Positions 10,310 to 21,261 of a stretch of 64,000 nucleotides of DNA are shown here, piece after piece. The first letter of the stretch is position 1; the number at the start of each line of letters is the position of its first letter. This DNA comes from Adineta ricciae (lineage: Eukaryota > Rotifera > Eurotatoria > Adinetida > Adinetidae): the NCBI GenBank assembly GCA_905250025.1, contig CAJNOJ010000112.1:62001-126000 (forward strand), read 5' to 3'. Made by a program: the position numbers and the translations under genes. The notes under the pieces were generated by a model that saw only the letters and a list, made by a program, of their open reading frames with translations, did not search any database and was not told where the DNA came from.

Positions 10310-13267
10310 TTAATTTGTTCCGTTACTTATTCGATGACTATCAATAACATAGTCCGATAGTAATGGATATGTATACATAAATCGAATTCGTTGTTGAATA
10401 TCCGATAGTTTACTACGCTTTCCATTTACTTTAAATATTTTCATACATTGCTCATAATTCGTCGACAATGCTTTTAGGCTTTCCACCAGTTGCATGTCCA
10501 TGTAACTTCGACCATAATCATCACACATATTCTTCTCTTCTGTCATCAATCGAAATAGACCTGCCAGGAAGGGATTTCCATTTGGATAAGTTGTTGAATA
10601 TGCCAGAAAATAACCCAACTCTGCACTCGTGTCATATAAAAATGACAAATGATTGATCATTTCCTTCTGTTTTTTCATCATTGAACAATTCGATATTTCA
10701 TAGTTTTGTAGAAATTCCAATGGAATCGGTTCATACGGCAAATACTGATCATCGTATTTGTCTTTGTCTCTACCATCTATAAACGTATCTTCCTCATTTA
10801 ATTGATTCGATACTTTCATTGAACTGATTTTCCGGCTAATTATATTCCGAAGAATATATCTCATGGTTTCCAGTAATGGGTGGATCAATTGAACAATTTC
10901 AATTTGTGTACGTTTGATGGTTTCCCATTGGTCTGGTACAGGGATAGGGACGAGGTTTTTACGAATATATCGAACTAATCGGTTGGCTTCCATAACAGAT
11001 TTTGTCCAACTTTTCTCATAGTCTTCTCGATTTTGGTCACTAAATTGAAACTGATTTTGCAAGGCGACAAAATATCGAAATGTTTCGTTATCAAAACAAA
11101 ACGTATTCTTTTTCTTCAACGGAACTTTGCGCATAGGTAACGACGCTAGTATATCTTGCAATAGTACGCCTGCACTTCCCGATGTATATGCGGTCGTACG
11201 GGTGTGAGTAAAACAAAAAATAAGATTTCTTCGAACATGCGATCCAAAATATTCGTACAATTGTTGGAGACATTCAGATAGAAATCCATTCAACTCCGTT
11301 CGACCCGATCTGAGGAATATACAAATCGCATTGATGTGTGCCAGTTTTTTCACATAGTCGAAAATGTGTTCCATTGTTCGATTGTCGTGTTCAGCACCGC
11401 GTACATCACCGAAGCCTGGTGTGTCGATGATACGCAATTTGCTTTTGTCAGCAAAATTCGGATGGAAAACATAGGATTTGCATTGTTGAGTGACTGACTG
11501 ACCCGGATGATCGAAGTTCTCATTTTGGATATTTTTGACATCGTCGTATTTCACTAAACGTTCCTCGTAATTATCACCAACAGGAATAAAAAACGAAACA
11601 GGTATGGGAATGAGGGGTTCTTCTGAATGAATCTTTTCGAATGTGTTAAATGTAATATAGTTGGCGAATGCATTGATAAACATTGATTTTCCTGCTGCTG
11701 TTTCTCCAAGAAGGAGAATATTGATCGATTTGTTCGTTAGTATGGATGGGACAAGTGGCATCGATACAGCAGTTGTCGACATCGAAGATACAGAACTGTT
11801 GAAGTCTGAATTAACCAGTGGATCGATTGGTTTGATTCGTTGCCGAATATGATATTTACTAAATGGCAATATAATCATATTCGGTAGTTCAAAATTGCAG
11901 TAAGAAAAATCTGCATAAGTCAAACGTAGCTTCGAATTTCGTTCGAGTTCTTCCACTAAGGTATAACGTAATTCTTTTAACTGTTGGGGATTATTTTGAT
12001 TCAATTGGTCACTGGAACATAAAACTCGATCGCTATTCTGATCGATGATTAACTTTCCTCTCAACGATTCTTCGTTATCATTCTCATCAACGTGCCGTTC
12101 GACTACATCACAATACTGAAATTCTTGATGACCTAAATCACTAATTAAATGGCCTTTAGCATTGAGATCAGCGACATTTTGCGTTAGATTTTGAATGTTC
12201 GTTTTCAATTGTATCTGCTGTTCGGTTTCGAAAGCTTCATCAAGTGGAAAATAAGCGACTGAACCCGAACGCATATCGCACACCAATGATCCAAGTCGAT
12301 CAACAATACTATTCGCTTCGTTTTTCAAATCATACCACTGCTTATACGCATTTGTTAATCGTTCTTTAAAGTGTCCACATAACAGACTTGACATATCTTC
12401 GTTGAAGTAACTCTCCAGATGCTTCAACGAACGCGATAAATCAAATAAATATTCTTCTAATTTACTCTCATGACTGACATCCAGCGATACATAATGATAA
12501 TCTGATAATGGAAGCGAAGAGAAAAACGGTTGGAGGGCACAAAGGATATAATTTATTTGCTGATGCTCATTATGATTCATTTTACGTCGGGTAATACTAT
12601 GGAATACATCGTGTAGAGTTGAATTCTCACTAAGAACAGACATATTCGAATAGATCTTGGTGTCAGTCAATTTCTTATATGCAAGAACGTCCTCTCGGGT
12701 CAATTGAAAATGATCAGAATCACCATTGAGATACGCTCGATACTTTTCCAATGTATCATCAATCAGTGGTGTGACATTGTCATCCGGTGGCAATTGAATA
12801 AATATAACAATATCAATACCCCAAGTGATACCCGCGATAACATGTGTCGCATTCTTTCCCGGTTTCATTGTTTCGAGCCATGATCGAAGAAGCTGGAGAT
12901 CATTCGGTAGTGTTTCTACTCGGTAAACGTAAGTAAAATGAAAAACACGAGTATACTGATCGATTACATGGGGATAATTCATTGCGGATGTGATACCGTT
13001 CTTCGGGATGATATTCAACGCTAAACTGAACTGTAATTGTTCGTCAATACCGATGATTTCAAGTGGATTTTGCTTCTGATTTTTATGACCTTTTGCTAGA
13101 GTACATTGCGTCGTGTAAGGAAACTGATTGGGAGGTTTATCGAAAGGAAATTCTAGTTGTTGGAGGACACGATCTTGACATGCGTCATACAGTGATCCGA
13201 GGTGTCCAAAAGGATCGATGGCTGTACGTTGAATACACGATGATAATGGATTTTGATTGTCTGCCAT
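10310..13267 (-). CDS. Stonustoxin-like N-terminal region fused to AIG1-type GTPase
   Basis: A 985-residue single-exon protein starting at the ATG at 13267. The N-terminal half contains DPFGHLGSLYDACQDRVL and THVIAGITWGIDIVIFIQL. Both recall the N-terminal MACPF-like region of the stonustoxin/SNTX superfamily, which occurs in fish venom proteins but also in many non-venom animal proteins. Residues about 280-440 are helical. A G domain follows: P-loop GETAAGKS near 520, IDTPGFGDVRG near 612, and no TKxD (FCFTHTRTTAY). The last 200 residues are helical and lack the Cys/His module of the 8416 relative. A membrane-acting or immune GTPase is a reasonable guess; nothing in the sequence indicates that it is a venom. 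A minus-strand TATA box lies 47 nt upstream of the start. Confidence 0.8.
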   Translation of the reverse strand: MADNQNPLSSCIQRTAIDPFGHLGSLYDACQDRVLQQLEFPFDKPPNQFPYTTQCTLAKGHKNQKQNPLEIIGIDEQLQFSLALNIIPKNGITSAMNYPHVIDQYTRVFHFTYVYRVETLPNDLQLLRSWLETMKPGKNATHVIAGITWGIDIVIFIQLPPDDNVTPLIDDTLEKYRAYLNGDSDHFQLTREDVLAYKKLTDTKIYSNMSVLSENSTLHDVFHSITRRKMNHNEHQQINYILCALQPFFSSLPLSDYHYVSLDVSHESKLEEYLFDLSRSLKHLESYFNEDMSSLLCGHFKERLTNAYKQWYDLKNEANSIVDRLGSLVCDMRSGSVAYFPLDEAFETEQQIQLKTNIQNLTQNVADLNAKGHLISDLGHQEFQYCDVVERHVDENDNEESLRGKLIIDQNSDRVLCSSDQLNQNNPQQLKELRYTLVEELERNSKLRLTYADFSYCNFELPNMIILPFSKYHIRQRIKPIDPLVNSDFNSSVSSMSTTAVSMPLVPSILTNKSINILLLGETAAGKSMFINAFANYITFNTFEKIHSEEPLIPIPVSFFIPVGDNYEERLVKYDDVKNIQNENFDHPGQSVTQQCKSYVFHPNFADKSKLRIIDTPGFGDVRGAEHDNRTMEHIFDYVKKLAHINAICIFLRSGRTELNGFLSECLQQLYEYFGSHVRRNLIFCFTHTRTTAYTSGSAGVLLQDILASLPMRKVPLKKKNTFCFDNETFRYFVALQNQFQFSDQNREDYEKSWTKSVMEANRLVRYIRKNLVPIPVPDQWETIKRTQIEIVQLIHPLLETMRYILRNIISRKISSMKVSNQLNEEDTFIDGRDKDKYDDQYLPYEPIPLEFLQNYEISNCSMMKKQKEMINHLSFLYDTSAELGYFLAYSTTYPNGNPFLAGLFRLMTEEKNMCDDYGRSYMDMQLVESLKALSTNYEQCMKIFKVNGKRSKLSDIQQRIRFMYTYPLLSDYVIDSHRISNGTN

Positions 13268-13313
13268 TAACTCTTCATATGCAAAGATATATTCGTATCC
13301 GTTGAGTTGTAAT

Positions 13314-13320
13314 TTTTATA
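13314..13320 (-). promoter_or_regulatory. TATA box of the 10310-13267 gene
   Basis: TATAAAA on the minus strand, 47-53 nt upstream of the ATG at 13267. Confidence 0.5.
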
Positions 13321-14439
13321 CAAAATATAATCGGATTCTTCAGTAATCGAACGTGTCAAATTTTAATCTCCTATTACTGTTTGTTATGTGAAAAAGAATC
13401 TTTAAATAATCGGTGCGCATGGAAAAAACTTGGCTTCCTACCTTTATGATTGTCGATTTTCGTAGTGTGATGTGCGACAATGGTGTCAAACATGCGACTG
13501 TTTTTTCTTTTAATGCAACCTCTATTATTCAACATAAAAATGCTTTTTTCGCACGTCCTTCAAGAGTAAAGAAATAAAGCAATACATTAATAAACATTGT
13601 GCCGATTAACAAAAGAAAATGATTACACTTATACTGTCTTTCGAGCGAAGAATAAAGAGTATATCTGCATTCAATATGCACAGTATTTGTTGTGCATTTC
13701 AAGAATTTATCTAGATTTTAGATTGTCAGATTTGCCTGTTGAATGTTGCTTCGCGATCGACACGTAATAATACGATACAATTATGCAAGTAAGAGTATCA
13801 TTTAGTTGGGAATTTCCATCTGCCTATTTAGCAATGAGTCAGAGGACACACCTCAAATCGAATTACGAAACATTTTCATTTCAGATCGAAAAAAAATGAA
13901 GAAAAAGCTTGTTTTCCTTCATGAATATAAAAGGTGTGCTTTTAAACCTCCCGTTTCACAATTTACTTCCCGTCTCGTCTACAAATGGATCTGATCAAAC
14001 GACTGGGCGAAAGAATTAACAACGAACGTTGGACGCACGCTATAAATTCTGTTAATACATTACTTTCCTTTCAAATAACATCGGATATTCATGATGGCAT
14101 ACCAGCACCGCCTTCTGTCCATAATTCATCATTACAAGAAAAAAGACCAAATCAATTGCAGAAATAAAAAAGAAAAATGGACTCGTATATTTCATTATTT
14201 TTTTCTCTCGAATAAATAAAAACCATACTGCTTGATCGATCATAACGTGACAAACATGGTGTACGATGCACTTCATTGATTTTCACGCTAAGCCTGGATG
14301 CTAAGTATAAAACTCACACAAACTAGACATTTTATTACGTAGAAGAATATACAAAAGTCTATATTCAAACGGAAAGACTACGCGACAAACGATTACTGCC
14401 ACTAAATTATTCATCTTGAATAAATCATAAGGCGAACGT
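13321..14439. other. Long intergenic stretch, no gene seen
   Basis: About 1.1 kb of AT-rich DNA between two minus-strand genes. Short ORFs occur on both strands but overlap one another, have poor composition and match no family I recognise. No tRNA-, snRNA- or transposon-like structure was seen. Confidence 0.5.
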
Positions 14440-17400
14440 TTATTGGGAGGAGAATAGACGTGCTTTCAATTTTTTGACATACTTTCGTCCGATTATTAAT
14501 CGTAACGGTTGATTTTTTTGTATTTGAAGGATGCTTTGTTCAGTCCTACTGATCAATGCAACGTCGGGAGGGATTGCTGCTTTGAAGATAATCAATGCAT
14601 CTTGATAATACGCCAGTGCTCGATTTCGCTCATTTAAATTTTCATAACAAGTTGCAATCAACACATAAATTGTGCCGATATCCTGATCAGTTTTGCTCAA
14701 GTATTCAGAACGCATAGCGAGACATTCGATGGCATATTGCAGTGCTTGATCAAACTCGTTCATGTCAATATAAACTGTGGTTATGTATTCGAGCGTGGAG
14801 GATATTGATAACAAATCGTCTGGAGTAAATTTTCTTTTTAAGAGCAGTGAGCGTTGAAAGGCTTCTAAAGCGAGAGTAAAATTCGTTCTACTCTGATGAA
14901 TTAAACCTAGCTGAGTAAGACTATCAGCTTCATCAATATCTCCATTTGGAAATTGTTTTTGTTGAATATCGATCGATTTGTTCAAACAGATTATTGCTTC
15001 ATCAAAATCCTCATATTCAAAGTAGATTTCTGCGAGATTTCCATGAGTGATAGCTACATCAGGATGGAAGGGAGGTTGAAACATTTCTTGTAATGCTAAA
15101 GCATCCTGATAATACAATAAAGCTTTGGAAAAATCTTCTTGTATTGCGTAGATATTCCCGATAGTGTTGAAACATTCAGCAAGATCAATACTACCAGATG
15201 GATGCCAACATTGTTTAATTGTAACAGCTGCGTTGAGATAACTCATCGCTTTTTCCGCCTGACGTTTGGCTAAATATATCAGACCAAGATTGTAGAGACT
15301 ATTTGAAGTTTGTATATGGCCAGGTGGATAGAATTTTTCTTTCATTTCGAAAGAATTTAAACATAAAAGATATGCTTCGTCGAAATTTTTCTTATGGAAA
15401 TATATTAACCCAATATAAGACAAACTATTAGCAATACATATGTGTCCTAATGGATAATGTTTATTTTGAATTCTTAATGCCTTTTTGTGATGTTCAAGAG
15501 CGTCTTCATACTGTCTCAGATGTCGAAATATTAAACCAACATAATGATAATCGTCGACGAGCTGAAGGTCATTTAATGGTAGATCCTTTTCTTTTATATG
15601 CAAAGCTCGTTGAAAACATGTGAGTGCATCTTCGTAATTCCCTTGCATGTAATGAACGACACCAAGCGAATGGAACGCTTGAGCAATATCCCAGTGATCC
15701 GTGGGCAGTGTACTCTGACGAATTTTCAAGGCATTCAGACATAGAGTCACAGCTTCTTGAAATTTGCCAACATAGGTTAATATTACCCCATAATTACTCA
15801 TTGCTTGCGTTACATTAATGTCATTCACTGAATAATGTTTACATTGAATTTCGTATGCTCGTTGAAAAATGACCATTGCTTTCTCGTATTGACATTCCTC
15901 GGAGAGAATATTACCGATATATTCGAGACTTTGAGTCAAACGGATGTCATCTGGACGAAGGTATTTTTCTTGCATACTCAATGCTTGATGGTAATATTCT
16001 AGAGCTTGACTCGTTTTTCCCTTTTCTGAAAATGAGTTACCGAAATTTTGTAGCATTTCCACTATTTCAGCGTGTCCAGATCGATAAACTATGTCGACTA
16101 GCTTCGACGCTGCGTTATAGTATTTTGAAGACTCCTCAGACTCTTCTTTGATCGCTAATATGCAACTAATCGCATACAGATTTTGTATAATGCCCAGATA
16201 ATTCGTCGGCGAGTGCTGTTCCCTCATTTTCAAGGTACGTTTAATGTACGTCAATGCATCAGAGTATTTACCCTGAGTGAAATAGATTAAACCAATAGAA
16301 TCAAGAGTATGAACCATAGAAATATCACCTCGAGGATAAAATCGCTTTTGAATATCTAATGCCTGTTGATAAAAGCTCAATGCTTGATCTAAATGATCCT
16401 GCTTGAAGAAAATATCCGCAGTGTTGATGTAATTCATCGCTAAACGAACACTTTGACCATTTTGAGAAATTTCTCGCATGGTTAATGCTTGTTGATAAAA
16501 ATCTGCTGCACGAGAATAGTTCTCTTGATACGAACAAATCGAACCTAAAGTTTTCAAAGTATCAATTATGTTTCCAAACGTAGTCGGATGGTGTTTTTCG
16601 CGCAACTCCAGCGATCGCTGATGATAATGAAAGGCTTCTTCAAAATTTTCCAGATGGCAATAGATATAACCAATCATGCTGAGATTGTCCACGGTGGTGA
16701 TGTCATTCGCTGGTAAATGAACTTCTCGTAGTTTTAATGCTTGTTTGTAATAAATAAGTGATGTATCATACTGTCCTTGGTCAAGTAGCACAAGTGCAAG
16801 ATTTGTTAGATAAGTGATCATATTTGTATGGTTTATTGAGGGGTATTGCTCTTGAATTTTGACCGCCTTTTGAAAGTACTCGAGAGCTTCGTCAAATTGG
16901 ATTTGTCGATGATAAACAACGCCAATACCGTGTAAACATACTGCGGCTTCCATATGACCTTGACGATGATTGTCCTCGATCATTTGTAATGCTTTTTTAT
17001 AATAGTCGATCGCACTCGGATAATCTTCTTGATCGATAAAAATTAATGCGATATTATTTAAGCAACGAGCAATATCAACATGACCCGATGGATAAACTTC
17101 TTCTCTGATTTTGAGAACTTTTTCATAGAAATCCTTTGCTTCAGTATAGTTCCCTTGCCGATGATGAAGTATGCCGATATGGTTATAATAAATAGATACC
17201 TCTAGTGGATCGTTGACTTCTAATTTATGTCGAATATCTATAGCTTTTTGATAGAAATTTAAAGCGATTCCATACTTTCGTTGATCACAAAATACCGAAC
17301 CAAGATTAATGAAGCTTTGCGCAACATCAACATGGCCATTTGGATAGCATTTTTCCCTTATATTCAATGCTTGTTCATAATAATCAATCGCTTGTGTATA

Positions 17401-20400
17401 TTTCATCTGGTGATGATAGATGATACCAATACCATTTAGATTTGACGCGATATCAACATGATCAGGTGGATATAACACTTTCGCTAAATTTAACGCTCGA
17501 TGTCGATATTCTAACGATCTGTCGTATTGACTTTGATCATAGAGTACAAGAGCAATGTTGTTAAGCGTTTGAATCATTGTCGTATGACCAGTGGGGAACA
17601 ACTCTTCACGAATTTGAAGAGCACGCTCATAATATATTAGTGCTTGATCGTATTCCATCTGTCGATAGTAGGCTACACCAATATTATTCAATGTACTGGC
17701 GATTTCCGAATGACTTGTTGGTGAAAACTCTTCTCGAATTTCCAGAGACCTTCGGTAAACGTTAACAGCTAAGCCATATTTTTTCTGATGAAAATAAATT
17801 AAACCAAGGTTTCCAAGATTAGTCAAAAAGTTCTTGTATCCCAATGGATAGTACCGTTCTTGCATGTCACGTGCTTGTTCACAGTAAACAAGTGCATCGT
17901 CATATTTCAATGCACGATAAAGAAGGAAGCCGATATTCATGAGCACTTCAGCAATGTCGATATGCCCATCCGGATGAAAGCGTTTACACATTGCTAGTGC
18001 TTTGCTATATGATTCTATTGCCTCAACATTGTCTCCGATATCCATAGAAACACGAGCAATATTTCCCAAAGTTTGTGCGACATCGATATGACCGTCCGGA
18101 TAAGTTGTTTCACGAATGTTCAGAGCTTTTTGATAATAAGTTAAGGCTTCATCATAATTCGACCGTCGGTAGTGAACAACACCGATTCCATTGAGGACAT
18201 GACCAATGCTTATATGCGTTGACGAATAATTCTCTTCGATAATCTTCGATGCTCGTTGATAGTATTGTAGAGCTTCGTCATATTTTTCTTGATCGCAAAG
18301 AGCAAAACCGATGTTATACAAGCATTGAGCTATTTCAGTATAAGTTGATGAAAGAAGTTCTTTTCTCATGCGATAGGCTCGTTGATAGTACTCAATTGCT
18401 TCATCGTACTTCGATAGCCGATAGAGAACCATTCCGATTTGATTCAAACTAGCAGCTATACTTTCACAATTCAGAGGATCTGATTCTTCTCTCATTTGTA
18501 ATGCTTGTTGATGACATATCAATGATTCGTTGTATTTCATTTGATTGAACAAAACTAAAGCAATATTGTAGATATTAAGAGCAATGTTAGGATGGCCAGA
18601 TGGATAAAGTTCTCTCAGCATTCGCCGAGCATGTTCATAGAATTCAATGGCTTGATCATACTTTCTTTGTTGTTGAAGAACAATACCAATATTCGTCATT
18701 GTTGACGCAACACTCATATCGCCGTCCGGATGGAGTTTGTTCTGAATTGCAAGAGCTTGGATAAACAATTCGAATGCTTCATCGTAATGGCCGAGATTCG
18801 TTTGTAAAAGAGCGACGTTAGTCAAACTTTGCGAAAGTTCGATATGATCAGGTGAATAACTGTCTTTTTTGATTTTCAATGCTTGTCGGTAAGCATTAAT
18901 AGCTTCTGGATACTTCTTTTGTCGTTGATAAACTAAACCAATCCCGTCAAGACTATTAGCAATACAGAGATGATGAATGGAAGATTCGCATTCTCTTCGA
19001 ATATTCAGCGCTCGTTGGTGAGATTCAAGTGCATGATCGTATTTGCTTAATTCTGTATAGACACTTCCGAGAAAGGTTAAACTAATTGCAATATCAGTAC
19101 GTGCAGACGGCTGATATGTTTCTCGAAGTGTTAGGGCGCGCTGATGATATTCGAGTGCTTCACTATAACATTTTAACTTACTCAACATTAGTCCGATGTC
19201 ATCCAAATTCTCGATGATGGCTTTATATTCTGTTGGATTGTATTCTTCACGAATTTCAAGTGCTTGTTTTTGAAATTTGACAGCTTCTTCATAATTTTCT
19301 TGTTGATCAGTAAGATGCACAATACTATCTAACACATTCAAAAGATCGTGTACTGGTATAGGACGTGATCTAATAATGAGACGATATGCTCGATCATAAA
19401 ATTCTCGCGCTAATTGAAAATCTTTTTGTGCATGAAAACGTTGACCGACATGATATTGCCTCGTTGGAGAAGTACGATCATCATTTTCATACAACAAACA
19501 TTTGAAATATTCTTGTGATTGTTTATGATCACCAAAATGTTCTAAAAGTCTTCCTATGGTTTGTCCCATCGACTCATCTTTTGTCTCACGATGCATCGAT
19601 TTCAAGTATGTGTCTATGAGAGCTTGTCCACCGTTCGATATACTAATTTTCATGACATATATTTCTCCATCGTAATGAACGTGATTCAATCGGTAAATTG
19701 TTCCAAAACCAAACATAATTGAAACACCTTCGGTATTATGATTGTATTGTGATATATCAGCACAGAGGATACTGCCATCATTAGTCTCTATATTATATTC
19801 AATTTCCATTAGAGTAGCCACTGTGTCGGTTCGTTTCGCACGTTTTGAGATCAGAGCAAGAGCTTCCGAACGTGTTCGACTAGCAAACATGTAGGAACTG
19901 ATGAAAAAATAATGTCCCTTGGCGTTTCGCAGTCCATTCATTTCATTCGTTGATAATCGCGATGCTCGATAAAGAGTTAAGCGCTGGGTCGATATTGTTG
20001 TTGCAAAAATTCTGGATTCACGAGTAAGATTTTCAGATAGATCTTGTAAATAAAATCGAAGGCTGTATATCTGTTCGATATCCAATGTGCGTAAAGCTTT
20101 ATTGATTAGTTTTGAGATAAATGATTGATTTAAATACCAACGTATTGCGTCGTTTGATTGATAGAATTGTTCAAATTCATCAATAAATTTCAGTTGATAA
20201 GTGTTATTTCGATAATATTGACGAAGTTCATTGATGAGCTGTGCTTTTCCTTGCTGAGATTCCGGCAAATATTTGATAATAGCATTTAAGAAATGCGCGG
20301 ATGACAATTGTTCTGAAAGGGTATTACTCGATGTTTGAGATGGATTCGGAAAACGGTGAACTTTCAATTGTTTATCATTCAGTTCGATCTGTTCGCGGAG

Positions 20401-20793
20401 ATCAACGCATAATAAATCAAAATCATCATAAATATTTATAATTTTTGGATATTCATTGTATAAAGATTCAATTTCTGTTTTATTCGAAGTAAACAGGAAA
20501 ATTGCTTCGATTTGAATAAGATCATGAACACGTGACAAGATTTGTGATGCTTTTGCTGCAGAGATGATCAAATAGATCAGTTCACTTTCTATACTTTCAA
20601 TAAAAGATATGCATGATTCAAGTTCCGAATGAATCGTAAGATAATCGTTGATAAGATGCAATTGTTTTCTCGCATTTTTGAATCGATTATGAATACTAAT
20701 ATCTGGATTTAACCAAATAATTGTACTAGTTTCTTTGTTAGTATTATGGTTGGTCTTGAATACAAATGGACATATTCTCTCGGCAGTGGCCAT
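14440..20793 (-). CDS. Giant TPR protein with degenerate ADP-ribosyltransferase domain
   Basis: A 2117-residue uninterrupted ORF. Residues about 1-220 are helical without a clear family. Residues about 225-405 resemble an arginine-specific ADP-ribosyltransferase: LYRASRLS supplies the R motif, FISSYMFASRT sits at the S motif and FGFGTIYRL at the third motif. The family's ExE before that third motif is not conserved (EGVSIMFGFG), so transferase activity is doubtful. From about 445 to 2090 I count 39 TPR units of about 42 residues in the kinesin-light-chain style, with the recurring pattern NIGxVYxxQxxYxEAxxYYQ. Such arrays form superhelical protein-binding scaffolds. Bdelloid genomes carry many TPR proteins of this kind, some with N-terminal ART domains. 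Units differ enough that this is not a recent uniform repeat. Start at 20793 (ATG). Confidence 0.9.
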   Translation of the reverse strand: MATAERICPFVFKTNHNTNKETSTIIWLNPDISIHNRFKNARKQLHLINDYLTIHSELESCISFIESIESELIYLIISAAKASQILSRVHDLIQIEAIFLFTSNKTEIESLYNEYPKIINIYDDFDLLCVDLREQIELNDKQLKVHRFPNPSQTSSNTLSEQLSSAHFLNAIIKYLPESQQGKAQLINELRQYYRNNTYQLKFIDEFEQFYQSNDAIRWYLNQSFISKLINKALRTLDIEQIYSLRFYLQDLSENLTRESRIFATTISTQRLTLYRASRLSTNEMNGLRNAKGHYFFISSYMFASRTRSEALALISKRAKRTDTVATLMEIEYNIETNDGSILCADISQYNHNTEGVSIMFGFGTIYRLNHVHYDGEIYVMKISISNGGQALIDTYLKSMHRETKDESMGQTIGRLLEHFGDHKQSQEYFKCLLYENDDRTSPTRQYHVGQRFHAQKDFQLAREFYDRAYRLIIRSRPIPVHDLLNVLDSIVHLTDQQENYEEAVKFQKQALEIREEYNPTEYKAIIENLDDIGLMLSKLKCYSEALEYHQRALTLRETYQPSARTDIAISLTFLGSVYTELSKYDHALESHQRALNIRRECESSIHHLCIANSLDGIGLVYQRQKKYPEAINAYRQALKIKKDSYSPDHIELSQSLTNVALLQTNLGHYDEAFELFIQALAIQNKLHPDGDMSVASTMTNIGIVLQQQRKYDQAIEFYEHARRMLRELYPSGHPNIALNIYNIALVLFNQMKYNESLICHQQALQMREESDPLNCESIAASLNQIGMVLYRLSKYDEAIEYYQRAYRMRKELLSSTYTEIAQCLYNIGFALCDQEKYDEALQYYQRASKIIEENYSSTHISIGHVLNGIGVVHYRRSNYDEALTYYQKALNIRETTYPDGHIDVAQTLGNIARVSMDIGDNVEAIESYSKALAMCKRFHPDGHIDIAEVLMNIGFLLYRALKYDDALVYCEQARDMQERYYPLGYKNFLTNLGNLGLIYFHQKKYGLAVNVYRRSLEIREEFSPTSHSEIASTLNNIGVAYYRQMEYDQALIYYERALQIREELFPTGHTTMIQTLNNIALVLYDQSQYDRSLEYRHRALNLAKVLYPPDHVDIASNLNGIGIIYHHQMKYTQAIDYYEQALNIREKCYPNGHVDVAQSFINLGSVFCDQRKYGIALNFYQKAIDIRHKLEVNDPLEVSIYYNHIGILHHRQGNYTEAKDFYEKVLKIREEVYPSGHVDIARCLNNIALIFIDQEDYPSAIDYYKKALQMIEDNHRQGHMEAAVCLHGIGVVYHRQIQFDEALEYFQKAVKIQEQYPSINHTNMITYLTNLALVLLDQGQYDTSLIYYKQALKLREVHLPANDITTVDNLSMIGYIYCHLENFEEAFHYHQRSLELREKHHPTTFGNIIDTLKTLGSICSYQENYSRAADFYQQALTMREISQNGQSVRLAMNYINTADIFFKQDHLDQALSFYQQALDIQKRFYPRGDISMVHTLDSIGLIYFTQGKYSDALTYIKRTLKMREQHSPTNYLGIIQNLYAISCILAIKEESEESSKYYNAASKLVDIVYRSGHAEIVEMLQNFGNSFSEKGKTSQALEYYHQALSMQEKYLRPDDIRLTQSLEYIGNILSEECQYEKAMVIFQRAYEIQCKHYSVNDINVTQAMSNYGVILTYVGKFQEAVTLCLNALKIRQSTLPTDHWDIAQAFHSLGVVHYMQGNYEDALTCFQRALHIKEKDLPLNDLQLVDDYHYVGLIFRHLRQYEDALEHHKKALRIQNKHYPLGHICIANSLSYIGLIYFHKKNFDEAYLLCLNSFEMKEKFYPPGHIQTSNSLYNLGLIYLAKRQAEKAMSYLNAAVTIKQCWHPSGSIDLAECFNTIGNIYAIQEDFSKALLYYQDALALQEMFQPPFHPDVAITHGNLAEIYFEYEDFDEAIICLNKSIDIQQKQFPNGDIDEADSLTQLGLIHQSRTNFTLALEAFQRSLLLKRKFTPDDLLSISSTLEYITTVYIDMNEFDQALQYAIECLAMRSEYLSKTDQDIGTIYVLIATCYENLNERNRALAYYQDALIIFKAAIPPDVALISRTEQSILQIQKNQPLRLIIGRKYVKKLKARLFSSQ

Positions 20794-21261
20794 ATGATTT
20801 CTGTATCAATTAACTTTGGTAAGGCTACAATACGTGAAGAAGTCGGTAGCTTTTTGATATATTCGTATTTTCACCTATGCAAAATCAAAATATTTTTCGT
20901 GTGATTTTGTTCGTTTTCTATCATAGCGGAAGAAAATTACACGTGCTATGACTTGCTCATTTATCATGCGTGTATACCTGTCCAAAACAGCAAGGTATTT
21001 TTCTTATACTAATGAATCGATTCATGTGGGAAGTAAATAATTTATTGCACTATTGTGAACCTTAATCAGTAGTAAACATTATTCAACATTTATTTTATTT
21101 CTGCTATATCTGTGAATCATTCAGACGTATAGTCAATAAAGATGACAGAAAAGAATACGACATATGTGTTCGGGTCTTATCTATTGCGCAATAACTTCTC
21201 TTATATTGCAATGGCAATATACTCGCGATTTACCATTTCGAAGTAAGAATCGATAGAAACT
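20794..21261. other. Divergent promoter region
   Basis: A 468-nt AT-rich gap between the TPR giant (-) and the F-box gene (+). It must contain both promoters. No convincing TATA box or other element was identified. Confidence 0.4.

Noticed and set aside
13806..14276. Short overlapping ORFs on both strands
   Set aside because: No motifs, no homology recognised, and low-complexity AT-rich composition.
14440..20793. The 126-bp periodicity of the TPR gene as a DNA satellite
   Set aside because: The periodicity is at the protein level; units are diverged in sequence and the frame is maintained, so it is a coding repeat.
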